Below are positions 1 through 13,224 of a DNA stretch of 64,000 nucleotides, in pieces; the first letter of the stretch is position 1; every line of letters starts with the position of its first letter. Origin of the DNA: Cyathus striatus (taxonomy: Eukaryota; Basidiomycota; Agaricomycetes; Agaricales; Nidulariaceae); NCBI GenBank assembly GCA_025738555.1, contig JAOVFP010000010.1:4165501-4229500 (forward strand), read 5' to 3'. The notes below the pieces were generated by a model. That model was given only the letters and a program-made list of their open reading frames with translations, ran no database searches and was not told the origin of the DNA. The position numbers were made by a program, and so were the translations under genes.

Positions 1-841
1 TCTGCTTGATCACGAAAGATCCACAGCGACAATACAAGGACCTCCTCGAAGCGAATGGCGTCAAGTTCATCTCGCGAGTCATCGGAGTCGACAAGCTGAA
101 GGGCAAATTCAAGGCCTACGAAGCTCGCAGGGTGCTGTTGAAGGAATACGGTCTTTTTTTGGCCGATGAGCGCGTCGTGCCGCTGTTACCCAAACTTCTC
201 GGAGCAAAATTCTTTGCTGCTAAAAAGTGCGTTTGTCCTTTGCGGAAAAGAGTTTGAGCTTATCTTTTATAGGCAGCCTATACCCGTGTGTCTAACACGA
301 AAGGGTATCAAAAGCGAGCTTGAACGCGCTGTCTCTTCGACATACATGAATCAAAATCAGGGCACTTGCACGTACGCATGCAACTCATATATGCACTTTA
401 AACCAGCTAATATTATCCCCTAGCGCCGTCAAGGTCGCCAGACTGGGCCACTCACCCGCACAGATACTCGATAACATCAAGTCTGCTATACCCTCTATCG
501 TAAAGAACATCAAAGGCGGCTGGGAAAATGTCCAGAGCTTCCAACTCAAAACTAGCACTAGCGTCAGCTTGCCGCTGTGGAATTGCACCTTGGACGATTC
601 GGAGGAAGGGAGGTGGTATGGGCTTACTGCTATTGCTGGTGAAGTGAACCAGGAGGAGGTTGCGATGAAAGTTGATGCAAAGACGGTGCTGGCTGTTAAG
701 CCTGTTTCGGTTTCGAAGGTCGAGCTCCAGCAAAAACGCATTGCTGTCGCTGGAGAGAAAAAGAAGGAAAAGATTGTCAAGTCCAAGGGGGGTAAAAGTG
801 CGAAGCAGGGTATACTTGGGAAGAAGGTTGCCCAAGCATAA
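1..841 (+). CDS. Ribosomal L1-domain protein, Utp30/Cic1 (RSL1D1) family, 5' truncated by window edge
   Basis: Nucleolar pre-ribosome assembly factors of this family carry a ribosomal L1 fold that contacts pre-rRNA. The frame enters from outside the window (ITKDPQRQYKDLL near base 9) and reads through three exons: 1-226, 273-371 and 424-841. Introns are 227-272 (GTGCGT..TAG, 46 nt) and 372-423 (GTACGC..TAG, 52 nt); both joins keep frame. Visible family blocks are LFLADERVVPLLPKLLG, then QPIPVCLTRKGIKSEL, then GTCTAVKVARLGHS across intron 2, and a WENVQSFQLKTSTSVSLP-type segment. The C-terminus is a Lys-rich tail (KKKEKIVKSKGGKSAKQG), as expected for an rRNA-binding nucleolar protein. Stop TAA is at 839-841. 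The gene converges on actin. The family is clear; which member (Utp30, Cic1 or RSL1D1-like) cannot be decided from this part. Confidence 0.88.
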
Positions 842-1197
842 CATTTCATATATTCGTATTTCATAGTCATTCCAGCGTGTATTTATGAAATTTATTTCTT
901 GAGCTGAATCAAACTCGATCCAGCCTGACTTTTCACTCCTGATCTAATCCACACCCTCGATTATTATCATCTCATCCATTCACATTATCAACATGCACAA
1001 ATCGTAAAAGTTTCGATAAAGATATCGAACCCCAAGCATAAAAGTGTTAAGTAACCGTGTCACATATGTAGATTTCTCTTGTACTTCGCAGTGGTAGAAA
1101 TAAAACTAGAAAAGGTGGGATGTACTATAAACTTCGCCACACTTCTACTTCTCTGCATCCTCCGACCCCACTCTCCCACCTGGTACGACCCGCTTAC
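842..1197. other. Convergent 3' intergenic region
   Basis: 356 nt between two stop codons of convergent genes. It should hold the 3' UTRs and polyadenylation signals of both. I see no further gene; short open frames here are not credible. Confidence 0.6.
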
Positions 1198-2783
<1,586 letters not shown>

Positions 2784-2849
2784 ATTTGATTATTGGAAAA
2801 AGGTGAATGAAGTAAGAAGTGTGGGGATTAGTGGGGGGGGAGACAGCCG

Positions 2850-2857
2850 TTTATATA
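2850..2857 (-). promoter_or_regulatory. TATA box of the actin gene
   Basis: On the - strand TATATAAA lies 67-74 nt before the actin ATG, a fitting place for a core promoter with a short 5' UTR. Seen directly; function inferred from position. Confidence 0.6.
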
Positions 2858-5197
2858 GAAATGAGCAAGGGGGGTGGAAGAGGGTGAAGACCAGCGGTGG
2901 GTAGAGGGTCTGCGCCCGTTATCCGATGTCGATTAGGGCCGGCGCAGTAATTATGTAATCAATGCCGAGAATAGACGGTTCAAGAAAAACACAGTTCGGC
3001 AATGAACTGGTTTGTCGTGACTACGCGCATTCTTTCCTCTGAGTAATAGTATATCTCAGAATCGTACATATCTCATTTATCTTAGCTGGGTGTCAGGCTA
3101 CTCTAGTGAAGGCAGTTCACTTAGCGTCGATGGGGCTTGCGATGTTTTACGCGCTCATCTCGTTTCCCGACGCGTAATCTTGCCTCTGGTGCTCAACACC
3201 CTCGCCCAGCTCCTCTGCGTCGCTCTTGAATGTATTCTATAATGTCGGGGTACTCTGTATCACGTCCCGCCAGCGTACACAGACTTGTTGCAGGTCCCAA
3301 ATAGGCCTCGTTGTACAGCCTATGTCAAGCCTGTATCGAGGATTTCCCCGGCACATACATAAGTAGACCTCACTAACAAGAACACCTCCGCCCCGGTGTC
3401 GCTCGGAGTCGCGTTACTTGCTCCACCGACTCTGGTGAACCGTCGAACCTGAGTCCCTCAACTACTCTGCCGCCTTCTCCAACATCCACTTGGGTGATAT
3501 CATCTCCAGGTACCTTCTCCGGCACTTCCAGTGGAAGCTCTCTTCCTCCATCAAAGTCAGCACCATCTCTGCCGCCACCAGCTCCGCTCCTGGCGCTACC
3601 TAATCGTTCTGTAGTGGTGTTATGTTGAACTAAGTGAACCAACGCATTCACCGTAATGCGTACATTTCCTTTTTATCCCTTTCTCCCCTTTCTATTCCGT
3701 CTTACTTCTTTACTTACTATCTATGTGTATAGATCATACATCTTAGGGGTATCTATTTCTACATGGTACAACTAGACTGGTCATAGAGCTTGCACCACCT
3801 ACTACACTTGCTCCAAGAGCAACTTCGCATTTCGATTTATTAAAAGCACATATACCGAAAGCAAAAAAAAAATCCAATAACTTCAATGTTATTGCATAAC
3901 ATAATGCAGTAACTTAAGCACATTCTGATCAGAGTTCGAGAAATGATTAATGAGGTGTGACTCAAATTCCGAACGACGGTAAATGTAATGAAAGATAAAT
4001 CGATAACTGATAATACAAAGCTCTGTTCTACTGAAAAACTGCCAATATTATAAAATGTGTGATTCATGACCAATGAAAAGATGATATTATAATAAGTAAT
4101 CCGATTGTGGACATACCATGTTAGTACCTAGTATGATAGAACTTGAAGCAATCCACGATTGCAGGAACGAAATCACGTGACTAAAATGCATTTCCCGACA
4201 TTCCGAACCACTTGGAGCGACCTGAAACCGAGTTCGAAATCGACCCAATGGAACCGCCTCACTGCCGCGTTATCCGTCCCCGCTTTTCTTCTAATCACCA
4301 CTTGCATAAAATTATTGTCCTTGGCAACAAAGAATCTAGCTGCGGTCACAGACTCTCTGCGTTGTGCGAAGTCAACGCAGCTGCAATACACTCATATATG
4401 CAACTTGTTTACTACGCGTCGTCTTGTTCAAACTTGTTCTCTGACAACATCTCTGTCTGACAGCTCCGACGGTGCTGCGCCGCACAGCCTGCGGCCATCT
4501 AATCATTTCTCCTACATCTTGTCAACACTGCACTTTGACGGCTTTCCTATAAAAGAACAGAAGAACTATGTACTTTTCACCGCGGTCCGTGCGGTATTTG
4601 ACTGCACTTGGTTATACCCCACAAAACTACTTCTGCTTCTCAACCACATTATCTGCGCGTCTTGTAATCGATATCACTCTACTGGTTTCCTAGCTTCGGT
4701 ATCTATCTCCTTCATATACACCACGAAAGAGCGTGAAGGACAGCCAGGTTGTCCTATTTTTAGTAATTTCAGGCTCGTGCTACCCCGAGACCCAGATCAT
4801 ATGGTGCCGCGCCTTGTCTACCGGATTTAGCGTAAAGAGCATCTCATGCCCCCCTTCATCCACTGTTTCAGAACACATACACCAAATTGGAACTTCATAT
4901 GTAATCGTAAGTTAAAAGATACCTCTGCAAATCTTTAATAAGCTTGAACAGGATAACGGGAAGCATAGAAAGCTCTCGAATTAACTAATCTTTGCCCGTA
5001 CAACGTTCACATCTAAGCACTATTTTTACATTACCAATTGGATATTTAACAAATGGAAATTTGAAAATGTCCAGTAAGTGGTGAATAATTAGATGAAGTA
5101 TTTCTCAGTTGTCCAACATCAATTTATTGATGGACTAACAATTAAATAGCCAATGCCTATGAATTCAGTAAGTGTTGTAGATATGCCTTGAATATTA
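2858..5197. other. Intergenic region with no recognised gene
   Basis: 2.3 kb between the actin promoter and the copia element. Bases 3100-3650 are fairly GC-rich with Ser/Pro-rich short frames on both strands but no continuous gene. Bases 4159-4830 (+) hold a 223-codon open frame that shows no domain, no compositional bias typical of this genome's exons and no splice partners; I do not call it a gene. From 3840 on the DNA is AT-rich. It could hold regulatory DNA or unrecognised repeat debris. Confidence 0.4.
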
Positions 5198-5215
5198 CAG
5201 TCAGTTCACGAAGAT

Positions 5216-5371
5216 TGTAGAATATATTAGAATACTGTAGAATGATGTAGAAAGGAAATCAAGTACATAGTAGATCATTCTAGCTACTTACTACATGTGC
5301 ATATAAGCAGTAGAATATTCAATGTGATACTTTAGTATTTTTCCCCCTTCTTTATTGTGCCAACTGCTACA
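5216..5371 (+). repeat. 5' LTR of the copia element
   Basis: 156 nt bounded by TGTAG and CTACA, repeated at 62147-62302. Oddly, the 18 nt just upstream (5198-5215) are also shared with the 3' copy, so the true left edge may be 5198. Confidence 0.8.
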
Positions 5372-5387
5372 GGTTATGGGCCCTGGC
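5372..5387 (+). other. Probable primer-binding site of copia
   Basis: GGTTATGGGCCCTGG starts directly after the LTR CTACA end, where copia elements place the site for a cellular tRNA primer. The matching tRNA was not identified. Confidence 0.4.
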
Positions 5388-5466
5388 TGTAACTAAAGAC
5401 AAGAAACAAAACACTCACCTGCACATTTAATCTTGCTACACCCTATCGCAATCATCATCAGTTGGT

Positions 5467-5940
5467 ATGTCAGAAGAAAGGACAACAAGTTCTTACCATA
5501 TGGAGTTATTGAAGGCCAACAATTGGATGCCCTGGAAGAGGCAGATGACTGCTGTGCTTCAGGATTTGGGCCTTGAGGAATATATCAAGGACAAATCTGC
5601 TCCTCCTAAGCCAGTGGACGACATGAAACTGACAGACAAAGAAGAAGAAGCTATTAAAGCTTGGAAGAAGAACAATGCAAAGGCACACACTTGAATTGAA
5701 TTAGTGATTGGAGATTCTGAAATGATCCACATCAGTGGTGCCGAGACAGCAAGCCAAATGTGGAAACAACTCTCACAGGTCAAGGAATCTAAGGGGACTC
5801 TAGGAATTTTGGCAACACAGCACACAATGTATTGCACACAGGCTGAAGAAGGTTTCAACATGGTGGAACATATATCTAATTTGAGGAAATTACAAGAACA
5901 GTTAGCTCTCATGGGACATAAGGTTGAAGATAGTGATTTT
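5467..5940 (+). pseudogene. Copia gag, N-terminal part
   Basis: Gag of the copia element from ATG 5467. It shows the usual start of fungal copia gag (YHMELLKANNWMPWKRQM) and a helical UBN2-like region. One in-frame TGA at 5692-5694 sits where Arg is expected (CGA to TGA). The frame stops at 5940, where the 5.8 kb DNA transposon is inserted after codons for DSDF, and resumes at 11747. Confidence 0.85.
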
Positions 5941-8900
5941 CAAGGGTACTTGCGAAAAATAAAAAAAGACCTAGGGTCTTTTTTTTTTGAAATTGCCTTG
6001 TAGTGTACCCTACCTACCTATACATGCTTAGTAATACAATAAATTTCCTAATGTGGAAAACAATCTATTCTTAGGTGCCTCAGTTGATGCTATGATATGC
6101 TGTCAATTACTTCCTTGCTTGCTTACTCCCTTTACTTCCCTGCCCATTACTCTTACAAGCATTGCATGTCCAGTTACGAGGAATTGGCCCATTCGAAATG
6201 CAGCTGTGATGGAACTGTGCAATATAAGCATATGTGAGCGAAGGTAATTAGCTGTTTATTTGAAGTATGAGACTTACAACCTGTGTTTCACAGCTGATGT
6301 TCTTGCACTCCACCTTCAAATTGTCTGGAACTGTTGAACTGACAATGGTTCCACATAGGCAATCATTTTGCTCATAGTTTCTGTGAGTCCTCTTTCGACA
6401 TTCTGGGGCATCTAGTTTATCGACAGCTACAGAATTGGTATTCTTTATGTTATAATGAGTGAGTTCTTGGTGAGTTCCTCTTTTTTTAGAACTCATGTGA
6501 AAGATACTCACGATGTTGGTTGTAACAGATCTTCAGAATGTTGATGTAGGGTCGTCTGACACTGCTACCTCACACTGGTTGCTTGACAAAGCTATTTCAT
6601 CCCCCTTGCTGCTGTTCTGAATGTGCTCTCCAAAAGTACTAGGTATGTCCTCTGCATTTGAGTTAACCAATGTTTCATTCTCAGAATTTTCAAGCTCGAA
6701 CATTGCTGCAGCACTATATGCTGCTTGTTGTAGCACATATGAGGTTTCTTCATCATCATCAAGCATTTCACAGACTTTGGTATGATCTGTTGGATTTGTG
6801 CCATCTTGTTCTTTCATAACAACATTCACTTGATTTTTTGCAGTGTTGTCTTCATTCAACAGTGTGATTGGAGTATCTGGGCTGGTGGTTGTAAGGTTAT
6901 ATTAATCAATTAAAAAGGAGATACACTGTAAGAAGCTGAAATACCTTGGGTTAATTTGGGCATGGTGAGCTTCTAAAATTTTGAGTGACAAGTTTCCTGA
7001 ACTTTTTCACTGTTTAACAGTACCAACAGTACCCTTTCTCCAAATCTGTTGCATTTCATCATTCTCAAAGGGGGTAATATGTCATAAATGTGAGTGGTCC
7101 TTTATCTTCTGTGAGCCATGTCTGTCTTCAAAGTGACACTTCATAAAATACTTCCAAACTGCAGGCTCAGAACTTGGACATATAGGACAACTTATAGGAA
7201 CATTAGAGCATGGAGATGAGGCAGTAGAATCAGCAGCAACATTGTAAGAAAATCTTGTCTTCATCATACATCCATTTGACAATTGCTGGTTAATTCTTAC
7301 TTTTCCATTTGCACCTTTTCCTTTCCCCAGAAAGTACTGGCACTGTGAAGATGGACAAAGACACAGACCACACAACACACCCTTTGATTTAATGATATCA
7401 GGGTCAAACAAAATATGTGCACCCATATGTTCAAGGATGTGCTGACCTTGAGTAAGGTCAAGGGTAGTGGGTGGAGAACAGTGCATACATTCAGATGTAT
7501 CCAGGTGACCAATATCTCCAATATCACAGTCTGTTTCACAAACAAAGCAGGCATATCCTTGAGTAAGTGTTAATGCAGTAACAACAATTCACATTAAGAT
7601 TTACTTACCTCCACTTTCTCTGTATGGATATTGCCTAGTTGGATCAAGTTTTGGAACATGTTTCAAATCAGAAGTAGTGAGACTTTGAAAAATACTAGCT
7701 GTTAAGGCAACAAGAACTGATCCTTCAAGTAGATAAAACAGCATTTTCTTGTGCATAGTGGAAAGTGTGGGATTTGTGACTTGCACAAGCTGGCCTGGGA
7801 CACTAAAGGAATATTCCTTTATCAAGTAAGTTCTCCAATCATGTTTAAGTTCAGGATCATCATCTGATGTAGATGGCCAGACACCTAGTACCTAATATGA
7901 AACTGAAATGGTATCTTCAACAAGCATGTCTATGCTTATACTCTCTACTGGTTGACCATCAAATTGCAGACCACTGACTTCTCTGATACAAAGCCAGAAC
8001 TTATTATCAGTATGCAATAGTGTTCCAATTGGATCGGTGACAGCAAGTACATCACCATCACCATGTGACAGTGCATTCATAATACTTGATGTACTTCCAA
8101 TGTACCTCCCAAGTGCTTGTACATGCCTCAATTGATCTGTAGAGCTGGAACATTTATGATCTTTGCTGTACTGAGAAAGCAGCCTAGATTTTGCCATGTC
8201 CTTCCCATCCACCATAGTTCAACTAGTGAATATTGGCTTCAATGAACTATTGCTGTCCACAATTTCAGAAAATCTGTCTTTGACTTCAATGTGCATGTCC
8301 ACATCTGAGATAGAACTGGGAGACACAGTTCCAGGAACTGTGAAATTGTGTAGAACTTCTTCAAGTATGTCAATGTCATCATTGTCGAATGGAATATTAA
8401 CAAGAAGTGTCCCTGAGGGTGATAACATATCAGCTCCTTCATCTTCAAGTTTTCTGAGTATGGGTATAATGAAATCACAGTTCTCTTCAGCAATTTTTCT
8501 ACTGCATTTCCATGATGTTTGGAGTGATACATCTCTAAGTTGCACATTTCCTCTCCATGACCCAGGTTTAATATGATCTGCACTATCAGATATTTCTTTG
8601 GACTTGCATGTAAGAGCTGGAAGCTTAAGTCAACATGGATTTTGATCCCAGTCCAGATGTTTTGCTAAGATGTTGGAAACCTCTGTTGTTCCTGCAAGTT
8701 GAGACACCAGTTGTAGCATATCTAGGTTGGTGTCGTTGCCTATCATGGTCCTAAGAATTCTGAAGAGCTCCTCAAGATAGTCTGTTCCCAAAAGAATAAT
8801 CCAGAACTCTCCGTCTGGATTGTCAACTTTGGCTTTTGTGATGCAATAGACAACATTTTTGATCATAAGCTGTATATCAATGTATAAATTGTTGGGCAGA

Positions 8901-11738
8901 AATTCCTTTCCAGCTTGTTGAAAAAGTGCAAATGAAAGATGTGCAGCAGCACTTAGATACTCTATCTGCTCCAATAAAGATAAATCTACACATAGATATG
9001 GAAAGATGAGATAGTAGGCAAATTTTCCAAAAATCTGCAGTGCTTCATGGTTTTTCAGAAAACCAGGATTTGAGTTGAGTGCTGATGATGAAAGACTCCA
9101 TATGTTCTTCAATAAATCATATGCCAACTTGACATCTTGCTTGTCATCAGGATTAAAAATAGCTCTAATGTGATTGGCCCCTAGTCCTTCGCTCTTCAGT
9201 TGACTGATTACAATACTTGGCATAATTTGACAGTTGTTAATACTGATACCACACTCTCGGATAATAAGATTTCAGAGCCACTTGAAGACATGCTTGTAGT
9301 CTTTATTGCACATAAGGTCATCATCCCCAATGTATAAATTGAGAAATGTGAGGAACCTAAGCTGATTATAGATTGGAGAGTCTTCACTCAATTTCTTCTT
9401 GAATGTAAGTCGAATTAGTGCAGCCCCTCATTGGGCTTCTCCATCAGATGCAATAGAGACAATGTGAAACTTTGTTTTATTTTTGAGAGTGTCAATACTG
9501 TCAACAACTGTTTGTAGAAGAACAGCATGCTCTTCTCCAGTTTCATGTTTACAATCACTGGATACCAACACTGGCTGTGCAGGGTATATTTGATGGTTTT
9601 TGCAAAGTGCACCAACAGCTGATATAGTAGCCTATAAATATTTGCTTAATTATTAGAGATACACCAAGCTACCAATTGCTTCTCACCTCTCCCACATAAT
9701 GAATCTCTTTGTTGTCCAAACTTTTGAACAACTCTGTCATATCCTTCTCATTTATGAACTCAATTGAGGCTCTATGAGCATGTTCTCTACACACACCAAG
9801 AAAGTTATTCATCTTTGGATCCCAACAGATTCTTTTTTCAGTTGCAATCTCATCAAACATCAAGACAGTGTGAAGAACATTAGCAGATTGGATGCATTTT
9901 TCAATTACATCCAGTAAAGCACCAACAGTTGCATCCAGATTTGTTGTGACTTCATTGGAAGTGGGTTGTCGTGGAGATGGGACAAGAGGAGGGACAGTTG
10001 ACCTGAACTGCATGTATGTTATACTTGGTGCTCCATTTGCTCAATGGTTGATCTGAGCAACTTGATTCCCAGCAAGTCTCCAGAGAAGAATAGCTTTCAG
10101 TTCTTCTTCTGTGAAACTTTTTGGGTGGTACACTCCCATTGTGGCCTCCATGCATATATCAAATAGTCCTTTAGCTCCACTTTTTCTTCAGATACCCATA
10201 GTTAGGACCCTATCAATGCAATTAACCCTACCACTAGCAATAGCAAAAATCAACTGCTTGTGATCATCAAGACTTTTTGCTTTTGTGAGTAATTGCCTTG
10301 CATAGTTTAATCCCTGGTGATGATGAAACTCTATTTGTACATTCTTCTGATGTAAAAGTTTCAGTAGACTTTCAATTCCATAATATAAAAAAGGTGTATT
10401 GGCATGAATTCCATCCTGTAACTGCTGCAGAATTCTTTGAAGTACTTCATTCTTGCTCAAGTCCTTACAAGCTTTGCATGAACTCTGATTGTGTTTAACC
10501 AGTTCAATGCAACTGATTGCATAAAGAGTAATAACACTCTCTGAGATCTTGTAGGACCATGGAAGGCTTAGTGCAATGTAAAGACCAAATGGATATGATG
10601 TATGCAGAGATTTTCCACTTGGAATAATAAGTCAATACCCTTCACATAGTTTAACTGATTGTGTTTGCTTTGTACTAATAGCATTTGCTACTGGTTCATC
10701 AATGTCAATCACCTCTTGAAGTGTGTTGCAATTCATTATAATGGCCACAGAACGAGATTCATGACTAGAATGAGATAGGGCAGTGCCAGCACCAGTGTTT
10801 GAAGTGCCTATTTTCATCTGTGTTTGACATGTTACCTCAGGTTCCAGTGATTGCAGAGCAGGCAATGCAAATTTGGCAGGTAAGGTCAGGTTCTCAGTGA
10901 TATCAGGTCCAGTAACAGTAGGTGGGACAGGCTTGGCTTTTGGCTTTGCAAAGAAAGCAAGTAGGGATCCATCTTTCTTCCTCTTTCCCTCCTTATCTCG
11001 ATTAGCTTTCACTGTCTTGCAGGCTTCACCCCCAATATGATTTTCAGTAAGATTTTTTATGCCACCTTTTGCACAATTCTTGTGTTCTCCACATTCTGGA
11101 CAAATAGCATAACCCTCAGAGTCAATAACTCCTGGTGGTGCTGGAGGCAGAGGAGTGGGAGGCAGGTTCTATTACTTTGTTAGATTATGTATATACTAAT
11201 AACACTTGTTAATGTACCAATGTCTTGTTTTTACCCATTGCAATTTGAACTGTAAATGTTGTTGACTGTAATTAATCATTGAGCTGGTAGAATTGGCAGG
11301 TATTTAACTGTCTGATAAAGGTCAAAGAGTTGGTCACTGTGGTATGCTAAGGTGGCTCTGGCAATGCTCTGGTTCAAAACACTTTTTGATAAACAATGCA
11401 GTAGGAACATGCACACTGGTTCTATCTGGGTCAAAGCCTTCAGGTTCTAGCATGTGAAGGTGCATTGACAGTGCAACAAAATGATTTAATGATGTAATCA
11501 AAAGATAAGATAAGATAGGATAAGATAGGATGCTCAAAACTGTTTCGTGCTAATGAAATGGTATGTAGTCACAAGAAATGAACAATAAGCAACTCAGGTT
11601 GCTAAAAAACTATAAACAGCTGTGTCCAAATCATTTTCAGACCTTGGAAAATCTGGTTCCAATTTTTTTTATTTGACTGTTGACTTGACCCTACCTACCA
11701 TACCTACTGTGGGAAATTATAGTTCACAAGTACCCTTG
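5941..11738 (-). mobile_element. TIR DNA transposon with BED-like finger, RNase H-fold core and PHD finger
   Basis: 5798 bp with perfect 12-bp TIRs (CAAGGGTACTTG at 5941, its complement ending at 11738) and an exact 8-bp TSD GTGATTTT (5933-5940 and 11739-11746). Removal restores the copia gag frame. A shared subterminal motif, ACCCTACCTACC, occurs near both ends. One large gene on the - strand fills it. The 8-bp TSD fits the P, hAT or KDZ groups; the superfamily is not settled by eye. Confidence 0.9.
6145..11163 (-). pseudogene. Decayed transposase: BED-like zinc finger, RNase H-like core, PHD finger
   Basis: Reads right to left. Near 11110-11020 a BED-like finger CPECGEHKNCAKGGIKNL..H..C, then a basic linker ending KKDGSLLAFF. 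Near 10500-10190 a conserved block (CKDLSKNEVLQRILQQL; VNCIDRVLTMG). At about 9870-9780 FDEIATEKRICWD, which resembles the first acidic motif of P-element-like RNase H transposases, followed by FLGVCREHAHR. Near 9560-9410 SDCKHETGEEH and VSIASDGEA. At 9223-8630 a long helical block ending TTEVSNILAKHLDWD, then DHIKPGSWRGNVQL. At 7250-7080 SPCSNVPISCPICPSSEPAVWKYF. At 6370-6145 a split PHD finger (CLCG..C.NISC..FHHSC..NWTCNAC). I recognise this as a large family of uncharacterised Agaricomycete proteins. Several in-frame TGA codons at Arg positions and frameshifts make this copy dead. Confidence 0.75.
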
Positions 11739-11970
11739 GTGATTTTCTTATGATATTGATCACTTCACTTCCTGAGAGTTGGGACAACTATACCTCATCT
11801 TATCTGGGTTCCAGCAGCAATAAACCTACCATCACTTCACATGAGTTCATTGCTATTCTATTAGATGAATTCAGACATCACAATGAGAGAAATGGAGATT
11901 CTTCTATTAATTCAGGAGTTACTTTACAGGCAAAAGGAGGTGGCAGCAAGAATCCTAAGGATAAGGATAA
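11739..11970 (+). pseudogene. Copia gag, middle part
   Basis: Continues gag: MILITSLPESWDNYTSSYLG is the classic copia gag motif after the DSDF break. It ends in KNPKDKD at a solo LTR inserted with TSD GATAA. No stop inside this piece once read in the gag frame. Confidence 0.85.
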
Positions 11971-12549
11971 TGTTATGATCCAAGCTGGCCTCATGATTGT
12001 CTGAATCTCATGATATAATGATCATGTGACTTGTCACTACACATATAAGTTGTATGATGAAGTCAAAGTCTAAACAGTTGTACTTGTTACACACTAATAG
12101 ACTTGGTGGCATTCTCACAGTTGCACTTGAGAAGCAAATAGAGATAGTGGTACTTTAGGTCTGAGGAGATAGAGAGGGGTAGCCAGCTATATTGGATGAT
12201 AGCTAAACTAAGATCAAGCTGAAGAAGCTTGATTGGAATACATGAGCCATTTATACAAAAGAAGTATGGTCCATTTGCAGAAGGCAGTGCTACTTATAAA
12301 TAAAGTCTATGACTTGCCATGACTTGGCAGAAGTCTAGATCAAAGATGAAACATGTACACAAAGAAATGAAATATATCAGTAAGCAAAGTCTGTGCCAGT
12401 AGTATGACAAACCAGGGTGGCAGGGATCGGCAAGGGGTAAGGGGTAAGGGTTAAGGGGTGATGAAAGTGAAACATGTATCAGTACTATAAATAGATGGTC
12501 ACATGAAAAGAAAGGGGTCTGGCAGGGTTGAGAAGAGAAAAGTTTAACA
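11971..12549 (-). repeat. Solo LTR inserted in copia gag
   Basis: 579 bp, TGTTATG..TTTAACA, flanked by exact TSD GATAA (11966-11970 and 12550-12554). The - strand resembles the solo LTR at 51257-51869 along its length, so both belong to one LTR family. Removal joins gag KDKD to the zinc knuckle in frame. No internal genes: one LTR left after recombination. Confidence 0.9.
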
Positions 12550-13224
12550 GATAAGGAATGCTACAATTGCCACAAGAAAGGTCATGTCTCTAAGAATTGC
12601 TGGGCCAAAGGAGGTGGCAAGAAAGGACAGAGACCATGAAGGTGAGAGAACAGGAATTGTACTAATCAAATACAGGATTCAATAAACTTGGGACTACAGG
12701 ACACAGCTTACCATGTAAAAGATGGATGAGATTTCTCAAAATATAATTGGTTACTTGATTCAGCTACAACCTCTCACATTTGTTGAGTACTGGATAATCA
12801 AATCAACAGTCAAGGGAATTGGTAAAGAGCCTGCAATTGTACATGGCATCAGAACAGTGCATCTAAATTTTACAGTTGAAGGAAAATCAGTCCAACATAA
12901 ATTGCAAAATGTATTGCATGTACCAGAAGCACCAAACTGTTTGTTATCACAATCACATTTTGATGATGCCAGTGGTAAAGTCAACTCAGAGAAAGGAATC
13001 TGTGAACTAAGGAATAAGAATGATCAGCTAGTTGGGACAGCAAGGAAAGTTAATAGATTGTTCCTACTTGAGGCAAGAGCTGAGCTACCTGGACAAAATC
13101 ATACAAATGTTGCTTCAACAAGGAAGCTATCCTGAGATGAATGGCACTGAAGATATGGACATCTGTCAATGTCATCACTTGAGAACCTCAAGAAGCAGGG
13201 AATGGTTGATGGGCTTATCATGAC
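12550..13224 (+). pseudogene. Copia zinc knuckle, protease and GAG-pre-integrase
   Basis: CCHC zinc knuckle CYNCHKKGHVSKNC at about 12560-12600, then protease start WLLDSATTSHIC at about 12750-12785 followed by a TGA and a frameshift near 12800. The other frame goes on (VHGIRTVHLNFTVEGKS; LQNVLHVPEAPNCLLS). GAG-pre-integrase follows: EWH*RYGHLSMSSLENL, where TGA replaces the usual Arg. The piece ends at the 13225 insertion. Confidence 0.8.

Noticed and set aside
385..870. Open frames on the - strand across the L1-domain gene
   Set aside because: Antisense shadows of exons 2 and 3 of the + strand gene.
4159..4830. 223-codon open frame (+)
   Set aside because: No domain, no splice context, composition unlike the neighbouring host exons; chance open frame is likely.
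12425..12465. GGGGTAAGGGTTAAGG stretch as telomere repeat
   Set aside because: Short and irregular, and it lies within a solo LTR with clean target duplications.
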